60,000 bases of DNA from Zygnema cylindricum. Its lineage: Eukaryota; Streptophyta; Zygnematophyceae; Zygnematales; Zygnemataceae. The DNA is taken from contig JBBHKE010001902.1 of assembly GCA_037447655.1 (NCBI GenBank), positions 312,062-372,061 on the forward strand, written 5' to 3'. Below the pieces are notes generated by a model. It saw nothing but the letters and a program-made list of their open reading frames with translations, was not told the DNA's origin and ran no database searches. Each line of letters starts with the position of its first letter. Position 1 is the stretch's first letter. A program made the position numbers and the translations under genes. Positions 24,282-35,896 of the stretch are shown one piece after another.

Positions 24282-27200
24282 CCTAGAAAGCTACTCTTCG
24301 GATGCAGATTTTGGAGAGCTGAACCCAGTATCTACCTCAATCGGAAAATTTATGCCTTGAGATCGCAGTAACTCCTCCAACTTCAACATCCGTTCTTTTA
24401 AAACATCCAATGAAATCTGCAAAACTCAGAAACCCAAACAATAATCAAAACAGGCAACTCGCTAGAATACACCAAAATTCAAACGTGCAGAAACATTTGA
24501 AAACACTATATTTGGTAAAAAGGTCAATCGCTATTAGTGTTTAATAATTTTTTCGCCACTTAAAATCATCTTTTATGCGTACACGCTTGTCCGAAATTCA
24601 CATGGAGACCGCCAATGGGAAGGTGAGAATCTTGGCTTTCAATCACAACCGTCAGATACATAATCCGACAGGTGTGTACAGAAAAAAAATGTTTTAAGAG
24701 GCAAAAAGGAACGTAACACTAATAGCGATACACGGTGTACTACACGTTATGTAAGCTTTTTGCGTATAGTATGGGAGAACCACATATAGCATTTCCAATT
24801 GTTTTCGCACAATGGATTACGAGCTTAACGACTATTGTAAGACGTACAATTCAAAAGAAAATCAATTGCTTTGTTTCACATAATCCTAGTTCTTTGTCAC
24901 TTTATGTCGCTTAACGATACTTCCTGGTTCTTTGTCACTTAGAATACTTCATGGTTGTTTGTCACTCAACAATACTTTATGGCTCTTTGTCGTTTAACAG
25001 TATGCGACGCTTCTTCTCAATTTGAGGAGCTTGCCAAAAGAATCGATAACTTGGAAATGTCCAAAGAAAGAAAAAAGAGAAGGGGACGGAGGGGAGAGGA
25101 GGGAAAACTCACAACTATGCATTCACCATTAGAAGATTTGGGCAGTTTTTCAGGCCACTCGCAAACCATGGATGTCAGAGCTTCCGACCACTCATTTTTC
25201 TGCTCGTCCTCCTAAAAAAAAACATAAATGTTCCCACAATCCTTAACTTTACACTCTCAAATTGCCCATTAAAGCTTCCTCAATCGGCCATGACCATTCA
25301 GTTGTAATGCCCACAACTATACCACCCCATCTTTGTTAGTGGACTATTTTTCGGGAAGTCAAAGGTGTTTAACTCTGTGATCAACTGAAGAATTTTTGTT
25401 CTGAAGGAATCAATCTAAAGATTTTGGTCCTACTGTTCGATCGTGATGTCACGACTGAAAATCGAAAAACTATGTGATGAGAAACAAGTACTTTTGACTG
25501 CTTGGAAAATGTTAACTCAAATAACGATGTACAGTGCACTAGACCGTGAATCATTATCAGCGTTAATAACACTGTATTGGTGCTGGTTCTTTTTGCCCTT
25601 TGACCACAAAATAATGTTAGTAATACTAAAACGTTTTTTTCTTAAAGCTAAATTTTCGGTTAAAAAACGGCCACATCATTTGCAACTGCACTAGAGTTAA
25701 TGAGACTAAAAATAAAACCACACCAATATTTTCTTCTCTAATAACGATTCATGATGTGTTCATGTTACATTTACAGTGGGTTTGAAAAAAAAAACCTATT
25801 ATACACAAAAGGCACGATTCCGCAAGACTTGACTTTCAGGCTCGAGATACTTTAAAGGGTTGCGTGAGTAATTTACAGTAATATATGAATGTATATTGTA
25901 CAAACCTTTGAAATTGAAGTGATATCATTAACAGCCGCATCAACTTCTCCTTCCAAAAGATGCAACTTTTTTCCCAATGCCACAAAACCCACGGCAATGT
26001 GTTATTCTTCCTAGTAATAAGAGCTTACCTAACTGCATTTTTTTTTTGGAAAGAACACAAAAACAATAAAGAAGTGAAAATGATCATGCTTCAACAAGAC
26101 GGATCATATCGCAGAATTGTATATAATACACTCGTCACTTTTTCCAAGACATCATAGCATTAAATAACTGCCCTTGAGAATACCTTTGCTGAAGAGACTG
26201 CAGAGACTATAGTTGAAGGATACCCTTGCTGAGAACGCCATCCAGCCTGAAGAAGACCAGTTTTACTCCACCCTGAATTTTTCCACCACCCTCACGATGA
26301 TATATTTATAAACAAGAAGCTCTTAACTTCCCCACATTGCAGAGTTGTGGCCCAAGGTATGAAAAACCAATACAGTATGGTTCTAAAAAAAGGAACAGGA
26401 TGGTAAGCCCCTCTCCCTCTCTCTCCTCCTCTCTCCCTCTCCGTACCTAATGATGCTGCTGCTTCCAATAACTTGTCGTGATCTCAGAAGAAATTGTCAC
26501 ATTATTGACTCCAAACTCTTTTCCGATTCGAATAAACCGCCTAGCATCTCCATTTTTCTCACAAGCCCTTTTTGCAACAACAAATTTAACAACATTAGAA
26601 TTAAAATAGACATTAATTTCAATTGGCACGCTCGCATTTGTCAGAAAAATTCAACTGCTCTACGCACACTTAAGCGTTTCCAACTCCCATACATAGCTCT
26701 GAGAACAATTTGCTAAACCCGATTAAGGAAGCCAAAAGTTGCATTGAGGAGACTTATAAATGCTTGAGCAGAAAGAAAACAAAACAAGGGCAATAGCAGA
26801 TACCATCAATCTTGACTAACATGAGGCACCTTATATCATAGTTCTTAAAAAGTTCTTTGCCCATGTGCTAATTCAACCTTGATGCTCTTTTTGTGAAACC
26901 CTGTTGACCACCAATTCACATTAAGATAAGCATGTTCTTGAGAGCATAATAAGGTACTCTTACTATAAGTTGTAAGAAGCCTAGAATAGCAACTATGAAA
27001 ACCAATGTGAATGATCACACAGAAACAATGTGACGACTTCTAATAGAACCAAAAAATTACTCCAAATTCATAATTTTATCCCCAGAAGTGTCTACTATTT
27101 ACTGGCCCTTGCCGTCTCTCACCTTAAAACAGTTTCCGCCATACGTGTTGACGGCTTGAGTCCACTATCAATAGCAGATCTAAATGCAATCATAACCAGA

Positions 27201-30200
27201 TTTAGATCTCCCGTCTCTAAACCGTATTCCTGCTTGGAGATACCGTAACAGCCACCCATAAGAAATTTAAATAAATAAGGTGTAGTCTAGCTGAAATTCT
27301 TTTAGACTCATGTGACAAAAGTTCAAAACTTCGAAAAATACAAGTCAATTTAACATATGACGACAATATGCTCTCCACCAATAGAAAGCTTCGGACCTGT
27401 ACTGTTTTGTAAACAATATTTATACAAACTCCAAATCTCTTAAAAACTAGTCGCTAAAAGTTCAACAATGAGAACACAAAATAATAAATATAGTTGAAGA
27501 GGGTGGCTGTTACGGTAGTCCAAACAAATGACAACAGCACGTTACATAAGAACCACAAATTCTCAAAGATGATCCAATAATGAAAAAGAAAGACGGTAAA
27601 GAGGGTGACAACTAGTCATGAGGCTATTCGGTCAAAGCCACACTCATCAACTAAAAGTTAAAGAACCACCGTCAACTATGTTTGGCAAAACCTTTCATGC
27701 ATATAAGTAACAGAGAGAGAAGCTACACCACCTATCGCTATTAGTGGTAGTGAATTAATAGCATTAACGTTTTATTTAAATTAATTAATTATGTTTTGCC
27801 ATGGGGCTCATTTTTGGCCACCTAAAAGTAGTGTGATTAACACTAACTCATTGATTGACTCTAACAGCGATGGGCAGTGTAACTTACCAAGATTGCATTC
27901 GCTGTAGCAAGACTGGGAGAGAGGCCATATGAATTTGTCCTCTGTAAAGCCTTCACAGCTGTTCCAATGATCACTCTCAATAAAGTCAATCACCAGTAAT
28001 AGCACATATACAAACATAAATATATATAACTTAGAGTGTCGTGCATTGGTGGTCTTACTGAGTTAATATGTCCAATAATCAATAAGGATTACCGACCATG
28101 GGGTTACAGATAGATGTAAGTGAAGCAAGAAGTCCACATTTTCATATGTCTTGCTGATAAGCATGTGATACAGTGCTTGAAAAAAAATCGGCATCCATTG
28201 CCAAAATCACAAACCACATCAACATCTTCGCAATTTCACCAATAACCTTTACAGTTATCGGTTATGCAAATGTTATCACAATCTATGGCAAATGTGTCTG
28301 GAAACAACGTCTTGTACTCAGTAATCAGCGAATCCAAAAAGATAATAATCGGTTGTAGAAAAAAGGCTGTCAACATACAACACTAATGGCCACACTTAAC
28401 TGCTTGTAATACCTGTTATTTGCAACTCCGGAGAAAATTGCCAAGGGCCTCATGATTTTTCTCTAGAACCATTAATATCCACTAAACATGCCCACCAAGG
28501 CAGCTGGAAGAAAGTACTAGATGGCCATACCTTTGGCACCCTCACCAGCACGGATACATGCACGCACTAAATCAAGTGCCACCTCATTACTGTAATTTGC
28601 AAATTGTTTTCGCCGCACTGCATTCTGCACAAAAAACCATGAAGTCCCTGCTTACCTCAGTCCATTCATGCCTAGATCAGAATTCAAATATGCCAAGATG
28701 GTGGCCCAGTACTCGACGCATATTGTACAGTCTTCTTGTATATAATATGTGCATAGTATGGGGTTATCACATACAGTACTGCCAATAGTTTTCGCACATA
28801 TGAACTAAGGTCTAGATGCAAGGACATTCTTCAGCCTATGTCCCGTCCAATGCATACCATTTTCGCGTAAGGATGAGTATGCTATCATATGAGCACGCGG
28901 TACATCGCGTACAATTTCAGAACCAAAAAAAGTATCAGGGTCCACCTCATTTTTCTACGATGTACGGTACGGCATATCAGTGTACTGTGTCACGATATTT
29001 AAATAGAAAAGGAGCAGTGTCTGGTGCATAATACAGTAACTTTTTGTTGAAGGAACAGATAGGATGAAGTAGGACTACTAGACGGGAGGGAACACAGTCA
29101 TACCTCTGTTCGAAGGTCAGAAAGGGCTTTGAAGGCCAAATCTACATGCTCTGGTGTATAGGATTTTTGTAGCAGCTGGGATAAAAGCCCACGTTCAGGA
29201 GCGATTCCAAGATCCAAGGAATCCCTCAATTTTTTCTGAGTGATTGTCAAAGAACCATCTCCCTCAGCCCCGACTTCTGCATTCCCTTACCATGCGGCTT
29301 CCATAAGAAGCAGCTCCACAACACACAAAAGCTGACTCACTTACTTGTTGATACCTTCAAATTTGTTTCCTAAAAGTGACATTACGGCTATAGAAAATCA
29401 CAGCTGAGATTATCGGCAGTTCGGGACCTAGTTAATAAGACCATAGGAATTAGTCATAAAAGAGTGGGCTTACAATTGCCCATCGTATAAATGAGATTCT
29501 TGACCATGTTTTGTCTGGAAAGGGTGTGGTTTCAACCAGGGCAGAGAGTGTTTCCAACCAGTTACTTGTGGCTGACAAGATTGCTCTTTGCATAATCAAT
29601 CACAGACTAAGAATGATTTCAGACCTGCCCTTGGCAAGGTTATACATAATGCTCTCCCAAGACTGATAGGGTTATTAAAGTTTGACCTTCATGTTGAGGG
29701 TAATGCGTGCATACCCACAATTATTACATTTGTTTGAGTAGTCATACGTACAGGTACAATTACTCACAAAACCAGGGTAAATTTAAGTTAGCGTAGATAC
29801 CTTGAGAATGGTGATGTCAACAAAAAACATCATGGCACTCATCAACAACTCATAGTGGCACACCAGACGCCCATCATAAACAAAGGTCTAACAACGAAAA
29901 TCTACAAAATCCTTTTGAAGAACGAAGCTAGGAAATGGATCTGAAAGGCATACGTGATCAGCACAACAAACCAACTTTTTTTGATTTGAAAAGCATGTTC
30001 AGACAAGAATCTGTTTGCATCAGTTAGTTAACAAACACTATAGGTACACAAAACCTAATCAGAGGATGTAAATAAAGTAGAAGTAAACTTACAATAATAG
30101 CTAAAAATCAAACTTGTTGGCTACAAATTATAATCAATAAAACCAACTTGAAGTTTGATGATATGGCGTAATGTTCTCCACTTCTCTAAATTAGTATTAT

Positions 30201-31435
30201 AACAAAATTTTGTTCTTTGGTGTCAAAAAAAATGCACAATTGAATAGTGGCATTTAATTCTAACGTCAATGAACAGTGTCTTAATGCTTATCAATGCATT
30301 CAAACGGTCCACATCCTAGCTAGACTCAATTGCTGATCGAGTCAAATTGAAGCATATGATCAGTACATTTATTTCATAATCAATTTATAACCATTGCATT
30401 TCGATTTGACTATGAACTTGAAGCACTAAAAATCAAAAGTATAATCCCCTGTCAACGTCCGCTTTTTGTAAAAGTTTGGATGCTGATCCTTTTTTATTAT
30501 TGAATCGTTTCAAAGTCAGGTGAGAACACAAACCCAACTACGTCTCCAAAAACCTAAATTAGTAAAGGTTCACATTATAAAATTCTTCACATATATGTAT
30601 AAGATGATCTTGTCATCAACCACTCTTTGAAAGGAAAATCATAATTAGTAATTCTTGCAACCTTAACTAGATTTACATTCCCAAACAAACCCATAAGTTG
30701 AAAACAAGACACTTTAAACGGGGAGTTAACGACCCTGAAACTGGAGTCAATCACAGCAAATGTACAGAAAGTGTACGATTTTGTATAAAAGTACACTTTT
30801 TGTACAATTCCCGTGATAACCAACCAGTATCGCCAGTAATCACGTACGTATAGCTACCCTATGAGATGTCGTTAAGAAGAGCTCGGAAATTACCTTCCTG
30901 AACAGAATGGGCAGCAGTTGAATAGGTCAAATGTGACGTCGACGACAGCAACCAGCTGCACCCTGCCAGCAACTATTGTCAGTAAATCAAATGAAAAAAT
31001 GATTTGAATTCAGTAAAATTTGATTTTATTTCAGTAACGGCAGTAAACTTCAAAACAGAAGCTTCACGTACATGCATGTTCAAAGAAATTTTAGGAAAAT
31101 AAAAAACAAAGAACAAGAACACAAACACAGATGATGTCAATTTAAAACATACACATATTAGGACTGCACAAGTCAAAAGCAATATAGCGGAACAATTTTT
31201 TTATTCTGAGAGGGTGAGATAAATTGGATTTTGAAGGTGCCAAATTCACAGAGGAAACCCGTTGAGAAGCAGTCAAAAATGGTATGTCATAAACAGAATT
31301 GGATGTTAAAGCAGGTTTAGTATATGATGCAGCAACTCGGGTAAAAAAATCACCACTGCTAGGAGAATGGCGTATGGACGAAGACAATATCTGATAGATG
31401 CTCGGCTGTAAGCGAGAAGAGCATCTAGCAGCCAT
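24282..31435 (-). CDS. Organelle-targeted PPR/TPR-like helical-repeat protein
   Basis: Eleven exons, minus strand: 31435-31153, 30962-30894, 29276-29104, 28624-28531, 27958-27888, 27229-27123, 26567-26473 (or to 26447), 26246-26184, 25949-25906 (or from 25965), 25211-25113 and 24416-24282 (stop TAG). Phases agree at every junction; the open model gives 410 residues. The N-terminus MAARCSSRLQPSIYQIL is Arg/Ser-rich with almost no acid, like a mitochondrial or plastid presequence. The middle has helix-pair repeats with PPR/TPR spacing: SYGLSPSLATANAIL, FRSAIDSGLKPSTRMAETVL and RACEKNGDARRFIRIGKEFG. The last exon is coiled (LKERMLKLEELLRSQGI). I do not recognise the exact orthologue; RNA binding or mitoribosome association is a guess from fold. 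With the later donor at 26446, exon 7 ends in an in-frame TAG. Introns carry MITEs at 24520, 25540 and 27724. Confidence 0.7.
24520..24739. mobile_element. MITE copy, extended-TIR subfamily, in PPR-like gene intron
   Basis: Left segment TCAATCGCTATTAGTGTT and right segment AACACTAATAGCGATACACG are inverted, and the inner arms CGCCACTTAAAATCATCTTT and ATGTTTTAAGAGGCAAAAAG extend the palindrome. The same inner arms occur in the copies at 38883 and 43585. The extreme left end is worn. Confidence 0.65.
25540..25758. mobile_element. MITE copy in PPR-like gene intron (TACAC family)
   Basis: Left TAGACCGTGAATCATTATCA and right CTAATAACGATTCATGATGT are degenerate inverted repeats. A second, isolated right-end motif (AATAACGATGTACAG) lies just upstream at about 25519, so an older copy may be overlapped. 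Confidence 0.55.
27724..27881. mobile_element. MITE copy abutting exon 5 donor of the PPR-like gene
   Basis: Left TACACCACCTATCGCTATTA and right CTAACAGCGATGGGCAGTGTA are imperfect inverted repeats 158 bp apart. Its right edge touches the splice donor GTAAGT (27887-27882, minus), so the element begins at about intron position +7. Confidence 0.75.
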
Positions 31436-31531
31436 GACTGCCCCGTCCCCTTCCTGACACAGCAGCAATCACAGCATCTTAGGGTAAAGGGCTAAAGGGT
31501 CACAATTTTTTTTTCTAAGTTGGAATTACAG

Positions 31532-31751
31532 TACACCGCCAATCGTTATTAGCGTGTAAGTTTTTTCAGCGTATACGAATAATTAGCGTGGTTTACGCTA
31601 ATTGGGAATTTGAAAATTTTCGAAGAAATCGTCTTTTCTATTTAGGAATTAGGGTTTTTTTAAATAGTGTAGATAGTTCTATTTGAGAATAAAAAAAAGA
31701 GAAAGCGGGACGGAATTAGCGTACACAACGCTAATAACGATTGGCGGTGTA
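31532..31751. mobile_element. MITE copy in the PPR-like gene promoter
   Basis: TACACCGCCAATCGTTATTA at the left is matched exactly in inverse at the right (31732-31751). It is 220 bp and begins 97 bases upstream of the PPR-like start codon, in the shared promoter region with GAUT. Confidence 0.8.
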
Positions 31752-31860
31752 CAGTACAGTACACTGCCCATTGCTTTTTGGGTTAGGGATTTAGTACAGT
31801 ACAATACAGTACAGTAAAGTACATTATAGTACATTACAGTACAGTACTGTACTGTGGTGT
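31752..31860. repeat. GTACAGT simple repeat
   Basis: Degenerate run of GTACA/GTACAGT units on both sides of an AT-rich core, ending in a GTACAGTACTGTACTGT palindrome. It lies between two transposon-derived segments in the divergent promoter region. Confidence 0.6.
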
Positions 31861-32265
31861 TTATGCGAATTAGAATATATAGTACTAGTTTCAGTGCAAG
31901 GAGACGCGGCAAGTTCTAGTCCACTCCCTGAAAAGCTGTTCTTAAGACTATTTTATGATTTTCTGCCAAAAAAGCATGAGACCGAATTAGTGCTGTCAAT
32001 TCTAATAACGATAATCAGTGTATTTTCACGTTTGAAACCAGACAGAATCCAAGTAAATTTTACCGGGGGCGTGAAACGGCAAGCGTCCAAAGAAGTCTTG
32101 CTGCCTTGAACACTTCCTGCTAGCAACCACCACAGTACAGTACAAAAGTGTTTTTTGTACTGTACTGCAAAGGTTTTTATCGCTCCCAAAAATAAAATGT
32201 TAAAAGTACCAGTTCTAATTTATGATCAGAGGGGCCAAAAAACCGGGACCATTTATCGTATTTAG

Positions 32266-32716
32266 CATAGTTCAAAAGTAGGCGCTTCTATTATAGGTCT
32301 TTTGTCGGCGCCTTCATCGTAAGTTGTATTATGGGCTTTCATGTGATCGTCTTAAGTCACCACTTTGATCAGCGACCGTCCGATCGTCCAAATCTGACGA
32401 TAGTCCTATCGTAAGTTGTGTTATAGGCTTTTCATGTGATATTCTTAGATCGCTACTTTGATCAGAGACCGTCCGATCGTCCAAATCTGACGGTTTAAAT
32501 AAAAAGTGGCTCAAAACTCACAGAAAAAGATTTTTTTGTCCGTTTTTTTTTTCAAATTTAGACATGACGTTTAATTCTCTATCGATCCATGTGCAACTCA
32601 ATCCTGTTACTATTTTATATCATTTTGCGGCCAATACAATATGAGTCTTAAGGGTATATTTTTTTCGTACAATAGGCATATTGTATGGGTGTACTTTCAC
32701 CTACTTTTGAACTATG
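32266..32716. mobile_element. hAT-like element, CATAGTTC family, long form
   Basis: Ends CATAGTTCAAAAGTAGGCG and CACCTACTTTTGAACTATG. Flanks GTATTTAG (32258-32265) and GTACTTAG (32717-32724) are an 8-bp target duplication with one mismatch. The internal unit (CATGTGATCGTCTTAAGTC ... CCGATCGTCCAAATCTGACG) is present twice. 451 bp, no transposase. Confidence 0.85.
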
Positions 32717-32724
32717 GTACTTAG

Positions 32725-33090
32725 CGTTTCACGATTCACGGTGTCCTTTTCTGTACTTTCTAACTTACGAATAACCGAGCCGATGGTATAGTGTATGCCA
32801 CACTGTGTATCGCACTGTTTGTGCGAATATTTTCTTTCGCCCTTTAACACATCTTTTCTCACTGAAATGTCCAACTTGCGGTTGGAGGCCGTCAATCGGA
32901 AGGTACAGTAACAGTTTTGCCATTTCAATCGCAACCGTGGGATTCGACAGTCGTACATATGTGCACGGAGAAAAGATGTTTTGAATTTTCAATCGCAACC
33001 GTGGGATTTACAATCGTACATGTGTGCACGGAGAAAAAGATGCTGTAAGTGATGAAACAAACTTCAGCACTAATAGCGATTCACGGTGTA
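32725..33090. mobile_element. MITE-derived segment, extended-TIR subfamily
   Basis: The right end CTAATAGCGATTCACGGTGTA (33070-33090) is intact. The interior contains the ACATCTTTTCTC / GGAGAAAAGATG arms of the extended subfamily, the latter duplicated with CAATCGCAACCGTGGGATT. A second isolated end motif (ACGATTCACGGTGT) lies at about 32729. The exact left boundary is unclear. Confidence 0.5.
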
Positions 33091-33258
33091 CTTTACGTCT
33101 TCACAGTACAGTAGCAAGAAGCAACTGCAGTTACTTGTCTCCCGCCAAAAACGTTGCCGCTGAATTTGACTGAGGCGTGGTAACCTGAAGAAGACTGTGT
33201 TCTACGTTACCGTTAGAATACTGTACAGTAGCCTTTTCTCAGCCATGCTCTCGTCTCT

Positions 33259-34477
33259 ATGGTGCGACTTCGTGAATCCTCTGCTAGAGGACTCCACCGG
33301 TCACGTCCCCGCTTCAAGCTTCTTGGAGCTTCCTTCCTTCTCTGTTCTGTTTTCGGCCTACTACTGCTTCTCTGCACGGCTTTCTTACTTGCTGGAAGTC
33401 AGCATGGCGTCTTTGTTATGGATGTGAGGATAAGGATGGCTCTATGTGTGATTATCAATGCAGTTTTTTTAAGTTTCTTCACTGCTTGATAGTAATTTGA
33501 ATACTCTGTATGTATTTATACGCATGAAACATTTCTCGGTGCGAGTGTTTTTATTTCTTTTTACTTTATCACATCCCTAATGGCTGAGTTTTTAGCTTTT
33601 TGGATATCCAAATTTAGAAATTTGAAGAAGAGAAATGTGTCCTCGTCTTGACAGTGGATCATACAGCTTTATGAGAATGGGACGTAATATCACTCAAAAA
33701 ACTGAACGAATTGTATGATTTACCCTCCAAACGAGGATAAAATTTCGATAGTGTATTAACTCCATCGATCCAGTCAGTGGCCATTGACGGGAGAAAAGTG
33801 TCTATTTTCTGACAGGGCCGGTCAACTTTTGCGACTACTTCAAAGGAAGGTTTCACCATCAGTAACAGAAAGTTTGGCTGGGGGTTCCAAGGAGAGGTAA
33901 AAGCCAAACTCTTTTTTTTTTTTTGTTTTTCTCATTTTTTTCTTTATATATATATTTTATATACATATAAAATTTTCTTTATGCACTCATTGGATTTCCT
34001 ACAATCAATTTTTTTGCAATTGAAGTAAATTGCGCTTTTGGTATTAACCGCTACTGTTGTTCATTATCAGCTTTATATTAAACTGTTGCGATTTTGTTTT
34101 ATCTATTCAATATTTGTGCGCACTCAAAATTTCTGCAATGGAATTAAATTGCTGTGGATATAGTAGCAGCTCGAGCTTGAGCCTTTTGTTATTAGACTGT
34201 TGCAAGTTTATTTGCGAGTTTTTTTATTATTAGATAATCTTGTGCAGGTATCCTCAATTTTTGAGCAACTCCTGCATAGGAAAACCTTACCGGAAACTCT
34301 TGGATACTCAAAGGAGATGCTAAATCCGTGGTCTCTTGCAAGACAACTGAGTGATCAGATTGCGTTGCTGAGAGCTTACATTGTTATTGCGAAAGAGGGA
34401 GAGAATTTTTCTCTTGCCTCTGAAATGGAGTCTACTATCTGGACAACGCAATTACTGCTTTCAAAGACTGCGGCTCG
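33259..34477 (+). CDS. Galacturonosyltransferase (GAUT family) N-terminus, gene truncated
   Basis: Exons 33259-33423, 33816-33896 and 34248-34477 (phases 0, 0, then open at phase 2) encode about 158 residues. The N-terminus MVRLRESSARG is cytosolic. A leucine-rich segment (about residues 23-45, LLGASFLLCSVFGLLLLLCT) forms a type II membrane anchor typical of Golgi glycosyltransferases. The last exon, NPWSLARQLSDQIALLRAYI, then IAKEGENFSLASEMES and TTQLLLSKTAAR, matches the conserved coiled stem of GAUTs (SLARQL-DQI, A-AY--IAKE, QLLLSKAA-R). GAUTs add galacturonic acid to homogalacturonan and related pectins. The GT8 catalytic domain (DxD) is not seen. Intron 3 runs into an assembly gap at 34658 and then LTR retrotransposon sequence. 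The short second exon is the least certain part. The gene is divergent from the PPR-like gene. Confidence 0.75.
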
Positions 34478-34667
34478 GTGATTCTCACTTCCTGTTTTAA
34501 CCTCTTGCTTATTCCCACTTTCTTTTTTTCAAATTTTGTTTTTCCCGCTTTCTATCTCAAACTTTTGCTTATTCCCCCTCTTTTTATTTTTTTTTTTGTT
34601 TATTCCCGTTTTTATCTTAATCTTTTGTTTCCTCACGCCACTTTGGCCTTTTTTTTTNNNNNNNNNN
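34478..34667. other. T-rich intron sequence and assembly gap
   Basis: Directly after the GAUT exon 3 donor is a degenerate T-rich tandem array (units around CTTATTCCC plus T runs), ending in ten N at 34658-34667. Collapse or misjoin at this array is plausible. Confidence 0.7.
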
Positions 34668-35443
34668 CTAGGAACCACAAAAGGCGACACGTGACACTGC
34701 ACAACACCACATAACAACGGAGAAAATGTGACCATAGCCTCGACAATGGGCACTGAGCTATCGTACCTACTTGTGTCGCATAGGTGATGTCTTTACAACC
34801 GCGTTCAAGAGTGCCTCAACCTTTCACACTCTAATGTCTTGCGCGTCGACTCATTGTGGCAGTGTCGGAACCTCAGCGCAGATCCCCTCGCTGGAGTACC
34901 TCCGCATCTCTCTCCCGTGTTCATCCATGCTATCGAGTCACGGGTAACAGCTCCGATACCAGTGTAAAAGAGGCAACAATACACCACAACACGTCACAGT
35001 GCACAGCGGAAAACACCAAGGATCTTCCCGTAGCAACAGCAGGAGCACACATAACTCACAGTCAAGGTTGCGCTTTATTACTTGAAAGAGAGTACAAGGT
35101 TGCGCTAGCTGTGTAGGTCTACTTGAGGTCTCATTCACTAGGTCTTACTCGACTATTTAAACTAACTAACTGCTAGTCAACCTAGTACTATACAGCTGTA
35201 CACGTGGACCATCACGGTCAACCGAGATCTATCCAAAACTTCCTTCTAGAACTATACAGCTCAATCTACATTCTGCGGCGTTGCTATGCTGTGCTACTAA
35301 GTTGCTACGCCGCTAAGTTGTTATGCTGCGCTGGTCTGGATTCGCAGCTGCGCTGCTCTGAAATGCAACTGCGCTGCTCTGAAATCGCAACTATAGCAGC
35401 ATAGCCCTAGCCACTAAGTAACCAATTCTATAACCCTGTTAGA
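34668..35443 (-). mobile_element. Ty3/gypsy-type LTR and leader fragment, minus strand
   Basis: The minus-strand LTR runs 35443 to 34963 and ends TTTTACA. It is followed after two bases by a primer-binding site TGGTATCGGAGC, one mismatch from the initiator tRNA-Met complement. About 290 bases of leader then reach the N gap. The LTR start CTAACAGGGTTATAG and its interior clusters of GCATAGCAAC/GCGCAGCA resemble the LTR at 56300-56767, so the two belong to one family. The rest of the element is missing or lost in the gap. Confidence 0.65.
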
Positions 35444-35896
35444 GTTCGACTGAATTGTCATGATTTGTACGGACTATCGTTTTGTCGACAAGCGAGGTGA
35501 GTCAAAAAATGTACGATTCACACTTCACTTCGATGTAGCTCCGAGTTTTTGGATTTTTGTGCCACTATTCATCTCGGGAAATAGACTTGACTAAATTCTT
35601 ATATTAAGCGTGAATTTCTAGGTAATAAGGGCGTCTACTTTTATTTTTTTCGCCAAAATAGGTGATAAAAAAATGTTGCCCCGTGCCGTTTTTTTTACCT
35701 TTGCTATCATGACGTACGGATTGGAAGATCCTAGCAAAAACCGATGAATTTCTGGCGATTGTAACACGATATGTTTTTACAATGTAAGGATGTCCGTACA
35801 CCGACAACTTTCTATAGGAAGCGGCTTTGATTTTCACAAGATTTTCACAAGATACGACAAAATAATTTTAGTTTTTTGTTGTAGCTGTAAGATTAT

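Noticed and set aside
33197-33427. Alternative GAUT start at 33244 (MLSSLWCDF)
   Set aside because: That frame stops soon after the anchor and does not join later exons; the ATG at 33259 gives the basic N-terminus, membrane anchor and a phase-0 donor.
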